Part shown: positions 33,758 through 45,355 of the stretch, in pieces
Layout of the letters: the number at the start of each line of letters is the position of its first letter
Position numbering within the stretch: the first letter of the stretch is position 1
From: Dasypus novemcinctus
Taxonomy: Eukaryota; Chordata; Mammalia; Cingulata; Dasypodidae
Direction of reading: 5' to 3'
Length of the DNA: 64,000 nucleotides
Assembly (NCBI RefSeq): GCF_030445035.2
Contig: NC_080682.1
Coordinates: forward strand, 27,758,770-27,822,769
Made by a program: the position numbers and the translations under genes
Notes under the pieces: model-generated
Told to the model about the DNA's origin: nothing
Seen by the model: only the letters and a program-made list of their open reading frames with translations
Databases searched by the model: none

Positions 33758-35934
33758 CCAAAGAGCAAGATATTCAGGAATAAAATTCTAAAAAAATTCT
33801 AAAAAAGAAAGACCAGGGTGGAGGGATGAAAGAAAGAGAGAGAAACAAAAGGATATAGGGGGAAAAAGAAGGAGAATGATAGAGAAAAGGGAAAAGTTTG
33901 GGGAAAAGAGAAGAAAAATAAATTTTTGTAAAAGAAATATATTTTTGTTATCACCATATTTATATCATTACTATCCTCATTATTGTTTAGAGTAAATTAG
34001 AAATAATAAAATTTTCTTGTGTTTTAAGGATATCAGAAATTCTAATAATTTACTTAGAAATGAAGATTACCTGAATTATGTGTTTTTGCTTCAGAATTCT
34101 GAAATGGTTAAATGAGAGTGTTTGGTTCTATAAACCCACATTTATGAATCTATTCTTACTATTTATTGAAAAATCTTTTGTTAACATTGGTAGAAGCCTT
34201 TCTGGGGAAATAAGCCTTGTGGCTTTTTTCATACTCCAGTGCTTTTAAGCTGTTTCATTCATTCTTTTCATGAGATGTAAAAAGCTCAATATGACAAACT
34301 TTTAGCATATTTCATGTCATGAAGACATATCATTGTAGGGCACTGAATGCAGCACTTTCTGATACATTGCAAATGCTGTACTCTTAAATTCAAGAAAATG
34401 CAACTGCCAATTAATTAAAAATGGAACAAAATTTTTGGTCTACGGAGTTTTGAAGGAAAAGCAAAAGTTGCAATGCTGAAATTCCTCCACTAAGTTTTTT
34501 TCCCCATGTGCTATTCACTGTTCATAATCCAGTTAATAAGAGACAATCTAATTACATATGAAAATTAGCAGAAATCAAAACTACTTGTGGCAAAATGCTT
34601 CCAGCAATACCTTCTATAAACTATTAGTGATTATTAGTCGAAAGTCAATTTCTAATTATTTTATAGATTGCACAAGCAAATATAAAATATTAATGAAATT
34701 GCCATGATTGTGCCTTGACAGAAATGTGTCTTGAAAATACACATAGACTTTACAGGAATAGTCAGCATATGAATAGAGAAATATGGTACACTGACATAAT
34801 TCAAATTTTGAACTGTAATAAATGGTTCAACAAAATGCAAATACCAAACTGGGAAATTTGTTGTATTTCAAGAAAGGAAGTTGGAAACCAGTTAGCATAC
34901 CCTTTTCATGGCACAAAGATGTACTATCTGCTGCCCTATCCTCACTCCTCCTGAATGGGTTTATTGCCAAGAAGATACCAAAAAGTCTGGTGTGAAAAGA
35001 CAGCCCTGTGAAACAAACTGAAATATAAATCTAATTCATTCCATTTTTAAGTCATATGGAAACATTCAATTAAATCATTTTCACATTGCTTTTCATTTTA
35101 ATTAAGTAAAATCATATGATGAGAAATTAACTACACAAACCGGAAGCATTGGCAATTTATTTTGCATAACACTTTTATTTAAAAGTGTATGAAATAATTT
35201 ATTCATTTATTTGGTACAGGAAAGTGCATCCAATTGGACCCAAATTCTTCATTTTTACTTGGCTCATCACTTCCTAGGATACATTTTCGTCTCTAAGAAA
35301 CAGTGTATAATGGGATGGGCACAACTTTAATGGGATATTGCCGTCAGGACCGATAATATAACTTGAAATGTCAGGGTTGCCTTCAGATTTGGAGCTGTAC
35401 AGCATTCAGTTTAAAAATGTGACTGAAATCACCATGTTTATATTGAGGGGGTACAAACATAATATTGAGCTGAAAGTCTCCCTGTTTTTTTTTTTTTTTT
35501 TTTCTATTTCTGGTACCTATCTTTTTATTCTGATAGAAGATTTGGGACTGGATACATTGGTACGGGGTTTCCCAGATCTACAATCCCATGTCCTATTTTC
35601 TCTGTGTGTTGTCAAACTAGCATGCCTGCTATCCCTTACTTGTCATGCCAAAATTTAGTCAATTTCCTTAAAGTGAATAAAGTCATTTCACTTTTTGGAT
35701 GTGCAATAGCAATACCTTTTTTTTTTAAATACTTTGAGAATATGGAATATATGTAGCAATGTAAAACACACTTTGTTCAATTAATGTGTCACCGGAGTCT
35801 ATTTGCAATTCATTTCTTCCTATGTTGGTGGCATTTTGCTTGACACTTTGTAACTGATGGTTAAGAATTAACAAATAATCATGATTATGAAATCATTACC
35901 TAGATGCCTTTATATTATAAAATAGCAAAAGGTT
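33758..35934. other. AT-rich DNA without recognisable feature
   Basis: Purine-rich sequence at 33780-33930, otherwise unique-looking AT-rich DNA. A T17 run lies at about 35485. No convincing exon: open frames are short and lack family motifs. Confidence 0.5.
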
Positions 35935-36400
35935 AATACCTGAAATTACTGAAACTGGCTTGTTCCCCCTCCCCCATTTATGTTTACTCTAGACTTAACC
36001 ATACCCTTATATATATTGGGATGGTGACCACTCCACCCACTTTCGCTTAATATGGATATGAGAGACCTTATATCTGAACAGGGGTGTTCTGTATAATCCT
36101 ATCCCAAAAGCTTGTGACTAGCTCTGGTTTACTTCAGCACCCCTGTTCAGCCCCTTAATATTTATGTATGAAAGAATCTGTGCAAACTCCATTCCAAGTA
36201 CTTGTCAGCATTCTGCTGTAATAAAATACTAGAATTTCTGCACATGGAGAGGCAGGTTTTGGGCCACCTAAGGCGACTGACCTCCTTTGTTTGCACAACC
36301 AAATAAGCTTTTTCTCTCTTTGAAAACTTGTTGTCTCAGGAATTGACTTTAAAGACGCATTAGGAGAAAAGAATCCACTTTTCCTCAGAGGAAAATAAAG
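35935..36400 (+). mobile_element. Possible solo LTR (tentative)
   Basis: More GC-rich than its surroundings, with a TATATATA-type box (about 36010), an AATAAA at about 36221 and a C/T-rich downstream region ('ctttttctctctttgaaaac'), the arrangement seen in LTRs. The ends TGAAATTACTG (about 35940) and AAAGACGCA (about 36359) fit TG...CA, but I could not find a clean target duplication. Confidence 0.35.
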
Positions 36401-37914
36401 CACATTTTAAGTATTTAATACAATAAGTAACTGTTGAATTGGTTATTTCTTCTGATGTTAAACATATAGGAAATTGTATATTTTCTTTGAATTATCAAAT
36501 TTAACAAAAGTTTTTTATAACATTTTAAAAAAGAACAATGGTTGAACATTAATTTAATTATTCAAAAATACCTAAAAAAATAGCAGAATAGAACTTGAAA
36601 AAAAAATCTTAATGTAAGTTAAAAGAATACAAACGACTTGAAAGTAAAACATATACCTAATAACCATCGTAAAAGTTTAAAAAGAAAAATAATCGAAAAA
36701 TGAAAATAAAAATTTCCTACATATAAATTGAATAGTGAACAATTTTAAATGGAAATTTTATCAAAATATTTGAATATTTATAGGATGGCACAAAATTTGG
36801 GTTCATTATCCATTTTTAGATTTACAAATTTTCTCCTTTGAACTTAGTTTTAAAAATGAACAAAAATTTTAACTGAAAAATTATTTTTTTCTCAGCACAT
36901 TAGCAATAATAGGAGGAAGGAAATAAATTTTTAAGTCATTTTGTAATTAAATGAAGAAATACTAATTACTACAGAAGCATGTTGAAACATCACAGAATGT
37001 AAGTGCTGTCAGATGATAAGAAGGTCAGCATAAAAAAGATATTCCTGCCTGCAAATATTTTAAATGATGAATTCACCAAACTTCAGGTCTTATAGCATTG
37101 TAAGATGAGAGTCTATTTTGGTTAAGTACAAAGAAAACATTCATCTCTCAAACTGAAAATTCAAAGGATTTACTAAATATTTTAGGGATGAGTGAAAAAC
37201 AAAACCTGAAAAAAAGAAATAAAAATGACAGTAACTCTGTAGAAATATGTATGATATAATATACATACACACATTTATTTATGGGAGACTATAAATAAAA
37301 TGATAAAAAATGGAGAGGATATTTCTATTTTCTTTAAAATTTTAAAATATTTTCCATATTTATTTCAATGTTCACACATATTTTTTCTATATCTTCATTC
37401 TATCAAAATATTTTAATTTTAAAAAGACCAAATATTACAATGCTACTCTTCCTATTGGGCCATTTATTTGTTAATAATTAAAATAAGCCTAAGTGTTTAT
37501 AAAGGACCAAAAAGGTATTGATATTAAAAATTTTGCATGAGTGCAATTATTCTGATCCTGGTGGCCAAAATATCTTACCACTGGATTAGTTTTTTTTAAA
37601 TTTAACATTGATTTAATCTTTACAATAAATCTATGGATTTAGAATTATCCATATAATTATTGAGGAACTTATTTATTTAGAAACATATATATTTAAACCA
37701 CATCTTTAATACAAATTCCATGGCTTTCAATTACTGTGTAAATTTCTAATATCTATTCTCGGAAACCTTCCAGAGCAATTGTGGGCAAGTACATCTTGGC
37801 TCAAGAACAATGCACACTTATTAAAGAATGCTATTTTATCTAGACTGTGAACAATAAATACCCAAAAAGGAAAGAATAAAAAGACTCATTTAAAAATTCG
37901 GCATCAATGTTATT
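36401..37914. other. Very AT-rich DNA without recognisable feature
   Basis: Mostly A/T homopolymeric text, no open frames with family motifs. It is the downstream flank of the olfactory receptor pseudogene. Confidence 0.5.
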
Positions 37915-38400
37915 TCAGTTGCCTGGAGCCCTCTCTCTCTGTAAGGCACTAATGAAAGTAGTTTTCACTTCTTTGTTGCAAAGACTATAAATGAGTGGAT
38001 TCTCCTTGGGAATCATCATAGTATAAAACACAGGGGACACTTGATCCTTTCCCAACAAGTAGGATTTATTTGGTTTGAAATAAGTAAATATCATAGTGCC
38101 ATAAAAGATAGTGACTCCCAGGAGGTGGGATGCACAAATAGAGAAGGCTTTACATTTTCCTGAAGTTCTTTTAATTTACCAGGATAGTAGGCAGAATGGA
38201 CACATTGAACAGACAGAAATTGTGAAAAAGACACTATTACATTTGAGTCAGTGAGAATGATACTCCTGATTTCAGGGTCATGAGTGTCAGTGCAGGACAG
38301 GGCTACAATTGGGATTGTATCACAGAAAAAGTGATAGATTACATTAGATGTGCAGAAATTCAAAGTGTTCATGCAAAGAAAATTAACCAAAGAGTCATTA

Positions 38401-38752
38401 TGTTGCAGCAAAGAGTTTTGAATGGCAGAAAAAATAAAAGGCACTTGGAGAGGAGGAGGATTTATTATATTATATTCAGGCCCAGAAGAGAGTCAATCTC
38501 CAATTTCTGAGCCCCATTTTTTAGTTTTCATAGGTTTATATAGGATTTTATGTGGGACTACCATGACTCTCACTCATTGGCTAATGCATTGCTAGGTGAA
38601 ATTTTGCAAGTAGGGTTACAGGAGCAGAAGGCAGGAGTGGCTCGTTAGACAGTCTCCTGCAAGGTCATGGTTTCATGGGTGGATTTACAGAAGCGGGGGC
38701 AGGAGTGTTCATTAGATAGTTTTCTGCAAGGTTATGCTTTTTTTTCTTAGCA
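38401..38752 (-). repeat. 3' LTR of the class I ERV
   Basis: 352 bp, plus-strand ends TGTTGCAGCAAAG...CTTAGCA. It matches the other LTR throughout ('ggcccagaagagagtcaatc', 'gtttatataggattt', 'ttttctgcaaggttatgc'). A TATATAA-type box and an AATAAA are present on the minus strand. Confidence 0.88.
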
Positions 38753-38764
38753 TTTCTCCCCTTT
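38753..38764 (-). other. Polypurine tract of the class I ERV
   Basis: The minus strand reads AAAGGGGAGAAA immediately before the 3' LTR, the normal plus-strand primer position. It supports both the orientation and the LTR boundary. Confidence 0.85.
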
Positions 38765-39099
38765 GACACCCTTATAATTTTTATAGGGCAGCAATCATGC
38801 TAAGTGGAAATAAACTTAAGGTAGCAAAGCATTTTACAAGCCACAAGTATGTTATTAAGATTAGTATCCTTTTAACTACACTTCAGTCTCTGGGAGCTGT
38901 AGTTGCTAGTTCAGTCCCAAACAGTAAGCTGAGCAGTTTGAAGAGAAGCAGAAACCACAGGGAGCGGGAGTCCATCTAGTTAGGTGGTGGTGATCTTCAG
39001 TGGCTCTGGGCAATTCATATTTTCATGGGACAGTGAGGTACAGGGTGGGTTATCCAGTCATCTTGTTAGTCATTTTAGTGTGCTCTTTTAATTCTGGTA

Positions 39100-40910
39100 T
39101 GATGAATCTAAGCTGCTATACCAAAACTTTGAGATTAGTGGGGATTACAAGGATAACAGTAAGTGGGCCCATTCAGGTGGGATGGAGAGGCTCCTTTCCC
39201 CAATCTTTTACCCAAACTAGGACTTTGGGTAAATGTGGGTATACTGGGTGGCCTAATGGGATGGGATCCTGAGACAGAACAGCTTTGTGTATTTGGGCTA
39301 GAGTTTTTCTAACTGCTGGAGGGTGCAACTTTGGTCAGTTTCTCTTTGGAGTCTGAAATTTCCCTTGCAGGTTTGAGGGTGGTTGTTCAAACAGTTTTAA
39401 AATGTGACTAGCCTGAGGGTCCAGGGGTGCATTTGACTCTAAGGAGGGCTAATGGGAGCAGATTTACTCACAGGAAACCAGCTTTTTGACAGAACTAGAC
39501 TAGGGTGGTTTTGAGGCTTTTATTTATGCATTTTACTTTCCCTGAGCTCTGGGGCCTATATGCTGTGTTAGTTTCCACTTAATCCTCAACAACTTTGCTA
39601 GCTCTTGGACAATGGCTGATATGAAATCTGGGCCATTGTTGCTGCCTATGGATTAGGGTATTCTGTGCCAGGGAACTATTTCTTGGAGCAAAGCTTTAGT
39701 TACTTTTCTGGCTTTTTTAGTGTGAATGGGAAAGACTTTAACCCGGCCTGGGAAACTGCACATTATTCCTAGTAAGTTCTTATGCCCATGAATTAATTTT
39801 ATTTCTGTAAAGTCCAGTGTTAAGTTTTCAAAAGGGGCAGTTTCTGTGTGTTGGATGCCAGCTGGGGCCTGCCAATCTTGGGAGGGTTTGTTTCTAGTGT
39901 ACATCTGGCATCAGCTGTTAATGGTGGTGCAGAATGAGGTCATCCAGGCATTGGTGCAAAATTTCCTGAGCAGGGCTTTTAAAGAAGTTTTTCCCAGGTG
40001 GGTGAGCTGGTGGTATTGTTGAACAAGAGTGTAGGCAGCCCTCTTTGGGATGAAGACTCAGCCTTCTGGGAGTAGACAGTTTCCCGCTGGGGTCTGGTGC
40101 TCTTTTGAGATGATGAACTTTAGATACCTAATTTTTTGCTGGCAAATATGAGCTTTTTTCCAGGACAGTTTAGAGCAAGTTTGCTTTAGAAGTTGTAGAA
40201 GGGCCTGAGTTCCATCTCAGCAATTTTCTTCTGATTTGCTAGCCAACAGGAGGTCATCTACTTATGGAAGGAGAATAACATTTTAAGTCTTGCTGTCAGT
40301 AGGAGGTGAGATCTGCCACCAGGGCTTCTTGGAAGAGGGCAGGGAAGTTTCTGAATCCCCACAGGAGCCAAGTCCAAATTAATTGAGTGTTTTGTTGAGT
40401 TTTGTGATTTTCCCATTTCAGAGCAAATAGGGATTGGCTCAGGGGAGCCACCCACAAGCAGAAAAAAGCAATTTTCAAGTCCAGAAAAGTAAACCAGGTG
40501 GATTCAGGAGGTAATTGCCCCATGAATGTGTATGGGTTAGGGACCACCGGGTGCAGGGTAATGATGGCATTGTGAATGGTCCACAAGTTTTGGATGGGTG
40601 GATATTTTATCCTGTCAGGCTTTTACTGGCAGCAGTGGAGTGTTCCAAGGCAAAGTATTTCCCCTTTTCAAGTTGGACCTCTTCAATTGGTTGGGTCTGG
40701 ATTTCCTAAGGCTGCTGTTAACATGGAGACCTGCTGTTTCATTCACTTTTTTGCTTCCCTTTCAGCAGTTTCATCCCGATTGATAAATACTTTAAGGAGC
40801 TGGGAAATGTTTATTCATGTGAATCCACCTAGTTTCTGTAGTTTTTGTCTCATGTCTGGTGCTGCCTGGATGATGAAACCTGTGTTGACTATTCTTTGGT
40901 TTTCTGGTTG
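39100..40910 (-). pseudogene. pol remnant (reverse transcriptase and integrase) of the class I ERV
   Basis: RT text on the minus strand at 40586-40296: 'IITLHPVVPNPYTFMGQLP', 'STWFTFLDLKIAF' (normally DLKDAFF, catalytic Asp changed) and 'TQLIWTWLLWGF'. The YVDD box at 40253-40264 keeps VDD but its tyrosine codon is a stop. Integrase text lies at 39904-39653 ('PFENLTLDFTEIKLIHGHK', then 'VFPIHTKKARKVTKALLQEI'), with its C-terminal part to about 39100 ('KDWGKEPLHPTWMGP'). The protease/RNase H region is hard to follow. Stops and frameshifts throughout. Confidence 0.85.
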
Positions 40911-41099
40911 AAGGGGGTGTAGATCCAGAAGGCCTCATAGAGTCACTCATAAAAATCTCCAGAGGTACTTCAGGCTTTTATTTGATGGAGGCCATTTTGG
41001 ACATGTTTGTGGGCTGCCTCACTCCTTCCCATACACCTCAGAGGAGGGTTTTTCAATACTGCTGAAGGGCACCCCTTCTCTGATCTGTGTTAAAGTCTT

Positions 41100-42032
41100 A
41101 AGCCAGTTGAGCTTCTGTTGGTGCCTCTCAGGCCCATTCCTCTGGCTCCAAGACACCTGTGGGGGTTTGTTTTTGCAACCAACTTCTGGCTTCCCTGAGG
41201 ATCTGGCTTCTCTCTTCCAAATTGAACAGGGTTAAGAGGAGTTGGCGGTAATCATCCCAAGTGGGGCGGTGGGTTTGGAAAATGAACTCCATGAGGTTGA
41301 TAAGAGCCTGAGGCTTTTCTGAATATGAAGGGGTATGGTGCTTACAATTTAAGAGATCTGCAGGTGAGAAAGGTTGATAAAACAGGATTGGTCTCCAAGG
41401 TTGGACGGTTACATCTGCACCAATTTGAGCTGGATGGACTCTGTGTTTCATGGACGGGCAGCTGAAGCACAGGCTCTGCTGACCAAAGTCTTCTCATGAA
41501 AGAAATCTCAGGATTCCCCTCATAGAGGACTTTCAGGCCTGGGGAGAATGACGGTGGAGGACTCTCTGGGAGATCTGCTTGTGGAGGATCTAGAGCAGGG
41601 AGATGTCCTTGAATGGCTGGAACATACATTGGGGGTAGTGGGTCTTTCTCCAGAGGTTCTTGTAGAATAACAGGTTTTTGAGGTTTGGCCACTTGCAAAC
41701 TAGGACCCTACTCTGACCCTTCCTTCCAACACAGAATCAAACACAAGGGGCACGGTTTGGGCAATTTCTAACCAAGAATATATGTGGAGAAACTGATCAT
41801 GGTGGCTGGGAATCTCAGTGACTGCCCGCCAAACTGCACAAACCTTAGCCACCTCTAGGGTTTCCTCTGAGTGCCAGCAAACACCAAACTTAAGCTGATC
41901 TTCTTTGTGCAGTGTCCAGATAGTTCCAGGGGACATATGACACCGTAATCTCTGGAAAAAGCTTTTTTTTGAAGTTTTTTTTTTCTTTAACATACAGTTT
42001 ATGACTGTGAGTTTGGATTGTGATGATCCCAT
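41100..42032 (-). pseudogene. gag remnant of the class I ERV
   Basis: Starts at 42032 with MGSSQSK, a myristoylation-type N-terminus, then a matrix-like region containing 'CHMSPGTIWTLHKEDQ'. Further open pieces (41698-41342, proline-rich; 41451-41128, 'RPTWDDYRQLLLTLFNLEER' as in gammaretroviral capsid) follow in shifted frames. It corresponds to matrix, a proline-rich linker and part of capsid. Confidence 0.75.
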
Positions 42033-42631
42033 CCCTGAACCAGTGTCACAAGAACAAAAAATGAGAGTTACCTCTCACAAGGCCACTCAGATGCCCACCT
42101 GTCCATGTCTCTCATGAGAACTTAGGCTCATCTTAGCTAAGGCATCCATGTAGAGTTTCCAGATAAGCTGTTATGCCTTATGTTGTAGCTTCAGAGTGCA
42201 GGTTGGGGCCCACTCAGACTCTGTTGCACAGGCCATGGAACCACAACTTGGATCAGCAGAAGGAAATCTCTGCAGTCTCTGTTCATTCATTCAAGCACTC
42301 AGAGGTTACACAGTCCCACCCAAGGGACTACCCTACCATAGAGTCTCAAATAACAAGATTTTGGGAGATGATCAGTCTCCCCTTCTATCCAGAGATGGGC
42401 CTGACTAGGACTCAGAAGCCCAGGGTCTTATCTTTCTGTCATCTTCTTATGTTGTTTAATCCACCTCTCCACCAAGTCAAGCTGGGTCAAAGGACATGTC
42501 CCACAGGGATCCTTCTTATGAAGGAGGCCCTGTCAAGGGGACAGGTGGTGCTGCCTCATTTGTGTGGATAACTCTGCCAGCCGTGTCCACCAATCCCAAA
42601 CAGGATCTTCAAAGGGCCTGCTCAGTTGGGT
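42033..42631 (-). other. ERV leader region between primer binding site and gag
   Basis: About 600 bp of non-coding sequence in the normal position of the 5' leader (packaging region). No clear motif beyond that. Confidence 0.6.
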
Positions 42632-42649
42632 TTCCCAGCCAGGAAACCA
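42632..42649 (-). other. Primer binding site, tRNA-Glu type
   Basis: Two bases after the 5' LTR the minus strand reads TGGTTTCCTGGCTGGGAA. From memory it differs from the complement of the tRNA-Glu 3' end at three of 18 positions. A tRNA-Glu primer is typical of the ERV-E group. Confidence 0.7.
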
Positions 42650-42651
42650 AC

Positions 42652-42992
42652 TGTTGCAGCAAAGCCAGGAGTTCTGAGTGGGAGAAAAACTCACTTAGAG
42701 AGGCAGAGGAACAGATTTATTATGCACAGGCCCAGAAGAGAGTCAATCTCCAAATTCTGAGCTTCAGTTTTTAGTTTTCATAGATTTATATAGGATTTAA
42801 TGCAGGACTAGTGTGTATTGGTTAGCATGTTGCTAGGCAAAATTTTGCAAGCAGGGTTACAGAAGCATAAGGCAGGAGGGGTTAGCTAGTCTTTTGCAAG
42901 GTCATGTTCTCATGGGGGGATTTACAGAAGTGCACGCCAGGTGTTGTTAGTTAGATAATTTTCTGCAAGATTATGCTCTTTATTTCCCAACA
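42652..42992 (-). repeat. 5' LTR of the class I ERV
   Basis: 341 bp, plus-strand ends TGTTGCAGC...TTTCCCAACA. Homologous to 38401-38752 with many substitutions and small indels. Confidence 0.88.
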
Positions 42993-43451
42993 ATTAAAGC
43001 AAAGCTCATAAGACCCAGTGATGAGAGTGTGTCAGCATCTCTTGGACATAATAACCTGGTTGTGAAGAGTCTTGCAGATGGCAATATAACAGTTAAAGGC
43101 CATGAAAGAGAGGAAGAAGTACTCAGTGGCAGCCAAGACAGAAAAGTACATCTGGGTGAAGCAGCCCATGAATGAAATATACTTGTTTGAAGTCAGCAAG
43201 TTCTCTATGGTTTTAGGTGTGATGAATTTTAAGAAGCTGAGATCAAAGAGTGACCGGTGCCTGAGGAAAAACACATAGGGACATGAAGCTGTAGATCCAG
43301 GTGAATTATCAGTATCATCCCTGCATTTTCCCAGCACAGTAATCAGGTATATAAGGAAAAATAGCATAAAGAGATCCTGCAGGATCTCTTCATAGTCTGT
43401 TAAGACCATAAGAATGAAGTCAGGCACATTTGTGTTATTCCTACTCCCCAT

Positions 43452-43754
43452 AACAGCATTCAACATTTGTAAACTTTAGCGAAATCAAAGGTGTTACTTG
43501 ACATAAATGACTTCCATTAAAAGGAATGATCTGGCATCAATAAATTAGTTTTGTGTTTCTAGAAATTCATAATAAAAAAATTGTTTGCAAAACACTGAAA
43601 AAATCTTTGACTACCAAATAAATTTTAAGTATAAATAATCATTTGGTTATTATATAAAGAGAACACATATGTTGCAAAATAAAATGAATTGACACTGTTT
43701 TATATACCTCCCTTCATGAACACATTTATCTACAAGACATTACTATATCATAGG
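43452..43754. other. Upstream flank of the olfactory receptor pseudogene
   Basis: AT-rich, no recognisable repeat or promoter element. Confidence 0.5.
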
Positions 43755-44073
43755 TGTTTTAGTCAATCCAAGGGGTGCTGATGTAAAATACCAGAAATCT
43801 GTTGGTTTTTATAAAGGTTATTTTTGGGGGTAGAAGCTTACAGTTACCAGACTATAAAGCATAAGTACTTCCCTCACCAATGTCTGCCCACCAAGGAGGT
43901 GAGGATTCAAAATCCTATAGACATGGCCCAATCGAAGCCTGAATCATAATTTAATCAAGTAAGAGTGAAACCTCTGAATCTAATACATTCTTATGTACCC
44001 AGAGAAAAAGAAAAATTTATAAACATAATCCAATATCTATGTTGGAATTCATAAACAATATGCAATTGCTACA
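43755..44073 (-). mobile_element. Solo LTR, 5-bp duplication family (copy 3), internally deleted
   Basis: The reverse complement matches copies 1, 5 and 6 at both ends (TGTAGCAATTGCATATTGTT ... GACTAAAACA) but lacks the middle. The flanks ATAGG (43750-43754) and AGAGG (44074-44078) agree at four of five positions. Confidence 0.75.
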
Positions 44074-44217
44074 AGAGGTGTTCTTACTTTACATGTTTTA
44101 TAAATGAGAAAGTTAAATAACTTATCCAGAATCATTCCATTTAACTGCTAGTCAGTCCTGTTATTCTGTTGTGATTGGTTGAGTCCAGAGATCATGCTCA
44201 TAACATTATATTCCCAC

Positions 44218-44817
44218 TGCGTTAGTCATCCAAAGAGGACCTTATGCAAAATAATCAACATCTGTTGGCTTTTTTAAATGTTAAATTATTTGGGATAGAA
44301 GCTTACAGGTATGAAGTAATAAAGTATACGTTACTTTTGTTACCAAGTCTGCTGGCACATGTTTGAACAAGTGGCAGTTGACATTTATAAGGCTTCCAGC
44401 TGCATTGATTCATCTTTTTGTAGTGGTTATTTTTCTTTGGGCTCATCTGCTCTGCTTTCTCCACAAGGCCAACTGTAGACGATCAGGTGAATGGCTCATC
44501 TCTCTTCCTGAGGCCTCTGCCTCTGTTTAATGGAGACTTCTCTCCTTTCTCACTTATCTGCTATTCTGTGTGTTTACTTCCTTGGCTCCAGGACCAATAT
44601 CATTTGATCCTGCCATTTTCTCTGAGTCCCAGCCCACTAAGGCGGCAGGGGTGCAATGTCCTACTGACATGGCCCAATCAAAGCCCCAATCATTATTCAA
44701 TCAAGTAAAAGTGAAACCTCTGAATCCAACATAATCCAGTATACTGGAAGGGACAGATTAATTCAGAAACATAATCTAATACCTAGTTTTGAAATTCACA
44801 AGCATCAAACTGCCATA
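44218..44817 (-). mobile_element. Solo LTR, 5-bp duplication family (copy 4)
   Basis: About 600 bp, same orientation as copy 3 and only about 145 bp away. Shared blocks include 'catggcccaatcaaagcc', 'aatcaagtaaaagtgaaacc' and 'atcatttgatcctgccattt'. No clear target duplication. Confidence 0.7.
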
Positions 44818-45059
44818 TCTACATAAAAAAATTCAGAAACACTGAGCAACTATGCTACATATGTAATAAGCAATGGTAATGAGGTTTAATGCATCATTTA
44901 CTGTGCATTTATAGCCAGTATTATGTAATAAAAAAGCCAGATCAGAAATTGAAATCTTAGTCCACTATTTTGAGGTACATTAATATTATAGACCACACTA
45001 CTATTAATTTTTGGATGATAGTTTTTTAAGTGATTATTTGAAATAACATTTTGGAAAGT

Positions 45060-45140
45060 ATGTAGTTCAGTTGTTGAGCCCTGCTTCCCATTTTGGAGGT
45101 ACCCCATTCAATCTCTAGACCCTCCTAAAAAAATAAAAGC
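45060..45140 (+). mobile_element. Short tRNA-derived SINE, related to the DAS group
   Basis: The 'gtagttcagttgttgagccc' and 'ggtaccccattcaatctcta' blocks have the spacing of tRNA box A and box B, followed by an A-rich tail. It is a different, shorter subfamily from the copies at 3208 and 46777. Confidence 0.6.
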
Positions 45141-45265
45141 AAAAATAATAGCATTTATAAAAAAATTATATTTTCAATATATGAAAATTTCTTGATGAGT
45201 CTGGTTCAATGATTTCCCAACATTTCTACAATCCTGGCCTTATTAGGTAAAGCCAAAAGGATGTG

Positions 45266-45270
<5 letters not shown>

Positions 45271-45350
<80 letters not shown>
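45271..45350. repeat. Compound (TC)n(TA)n microsatellite
   Basis: About 20 TC units followed directly by about 19 TA units. Confidence 0.95.

Positions 45351-45355
<5 letters not shown>

Larger units (their letters stand above)
38397..42996 (-). mobile_element. Class I (gammaretrovirus-like) endogenous retrovirus, internally deleted
   Basis: A minus-strand provirus of 38401-42992 with LTRs at both ends and identical ATTA flanks (38397-38400 and 42993-42996), the 4-bp duplication expected of gammaretroviral integrases. Order on the minus strand: 5' LTR, primer binding site, leader, gag, pol (RT, integrase), polypurine tract, 3' LTR. At 4.6 kb it is about half normal length, and env appears to be absent. 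Every reading frame is broken. The two LTRs differ at many positions, so the insertion is old. Confidence 0.9.
37915..43451 (-). pseudogene. Olfactory receptor family 8-like pseudogene, split by an ERV
   Basis: Single-exon odorant GPCR on the minus strand, in two halves. First half (43451-42993): 'NNTNVPDFIL' N-terminus with an N-glycosylation motif, 'FFLIYLITVLGK' (TM1, usual N is K), 'FFLRHRSLFDLSF' (TM2), 'LLTSNKYISFMGCFTQMYF' (TM3 with the conserved Cys), 'MAFNCYIAIC' (the MAYDRYVAIC motif, degraded) and 'VIMSKRC' then a stop. Second half (38400-37915): 'DSLVNFLC', 'FCTSNVIYHFFCD', 'ALSCTDT' (extracellular loop 2 and TM5), '[20 protein letters not shown]' (TM6), '[13 protein letters not shown]' (TM7) and a stop at 37915-37917. 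The order and motifs match OR8H receptors from memory. Besides the 4.6-kb insertion there is a frameshift and deletion in the TM1-TM2 loop, stops and lost key residues. Read without the provirus, the halves join in register at the ATTA target site. Confidence 0.9.

Noticed and set aside
34300-34960. Possible conserved non-coding or exon sequence in unique DNA
   Set aside because: No splice signals, open frame or motif strong enough to support a feature; it cannot be judged without cross-species alignment.
38091-38444. A separate small gene upstream of the ERV
   Set aside because: Its N-terminal residues come from LTR sequence; the rest is the second half of the olfactory receptor pseudogene.
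41128-42032. Plus-strand frames at 42173-42774 as possible genes
   Set aside because: They overlap the leader and LTR of a minus-strand ERV and show no protein family motif.
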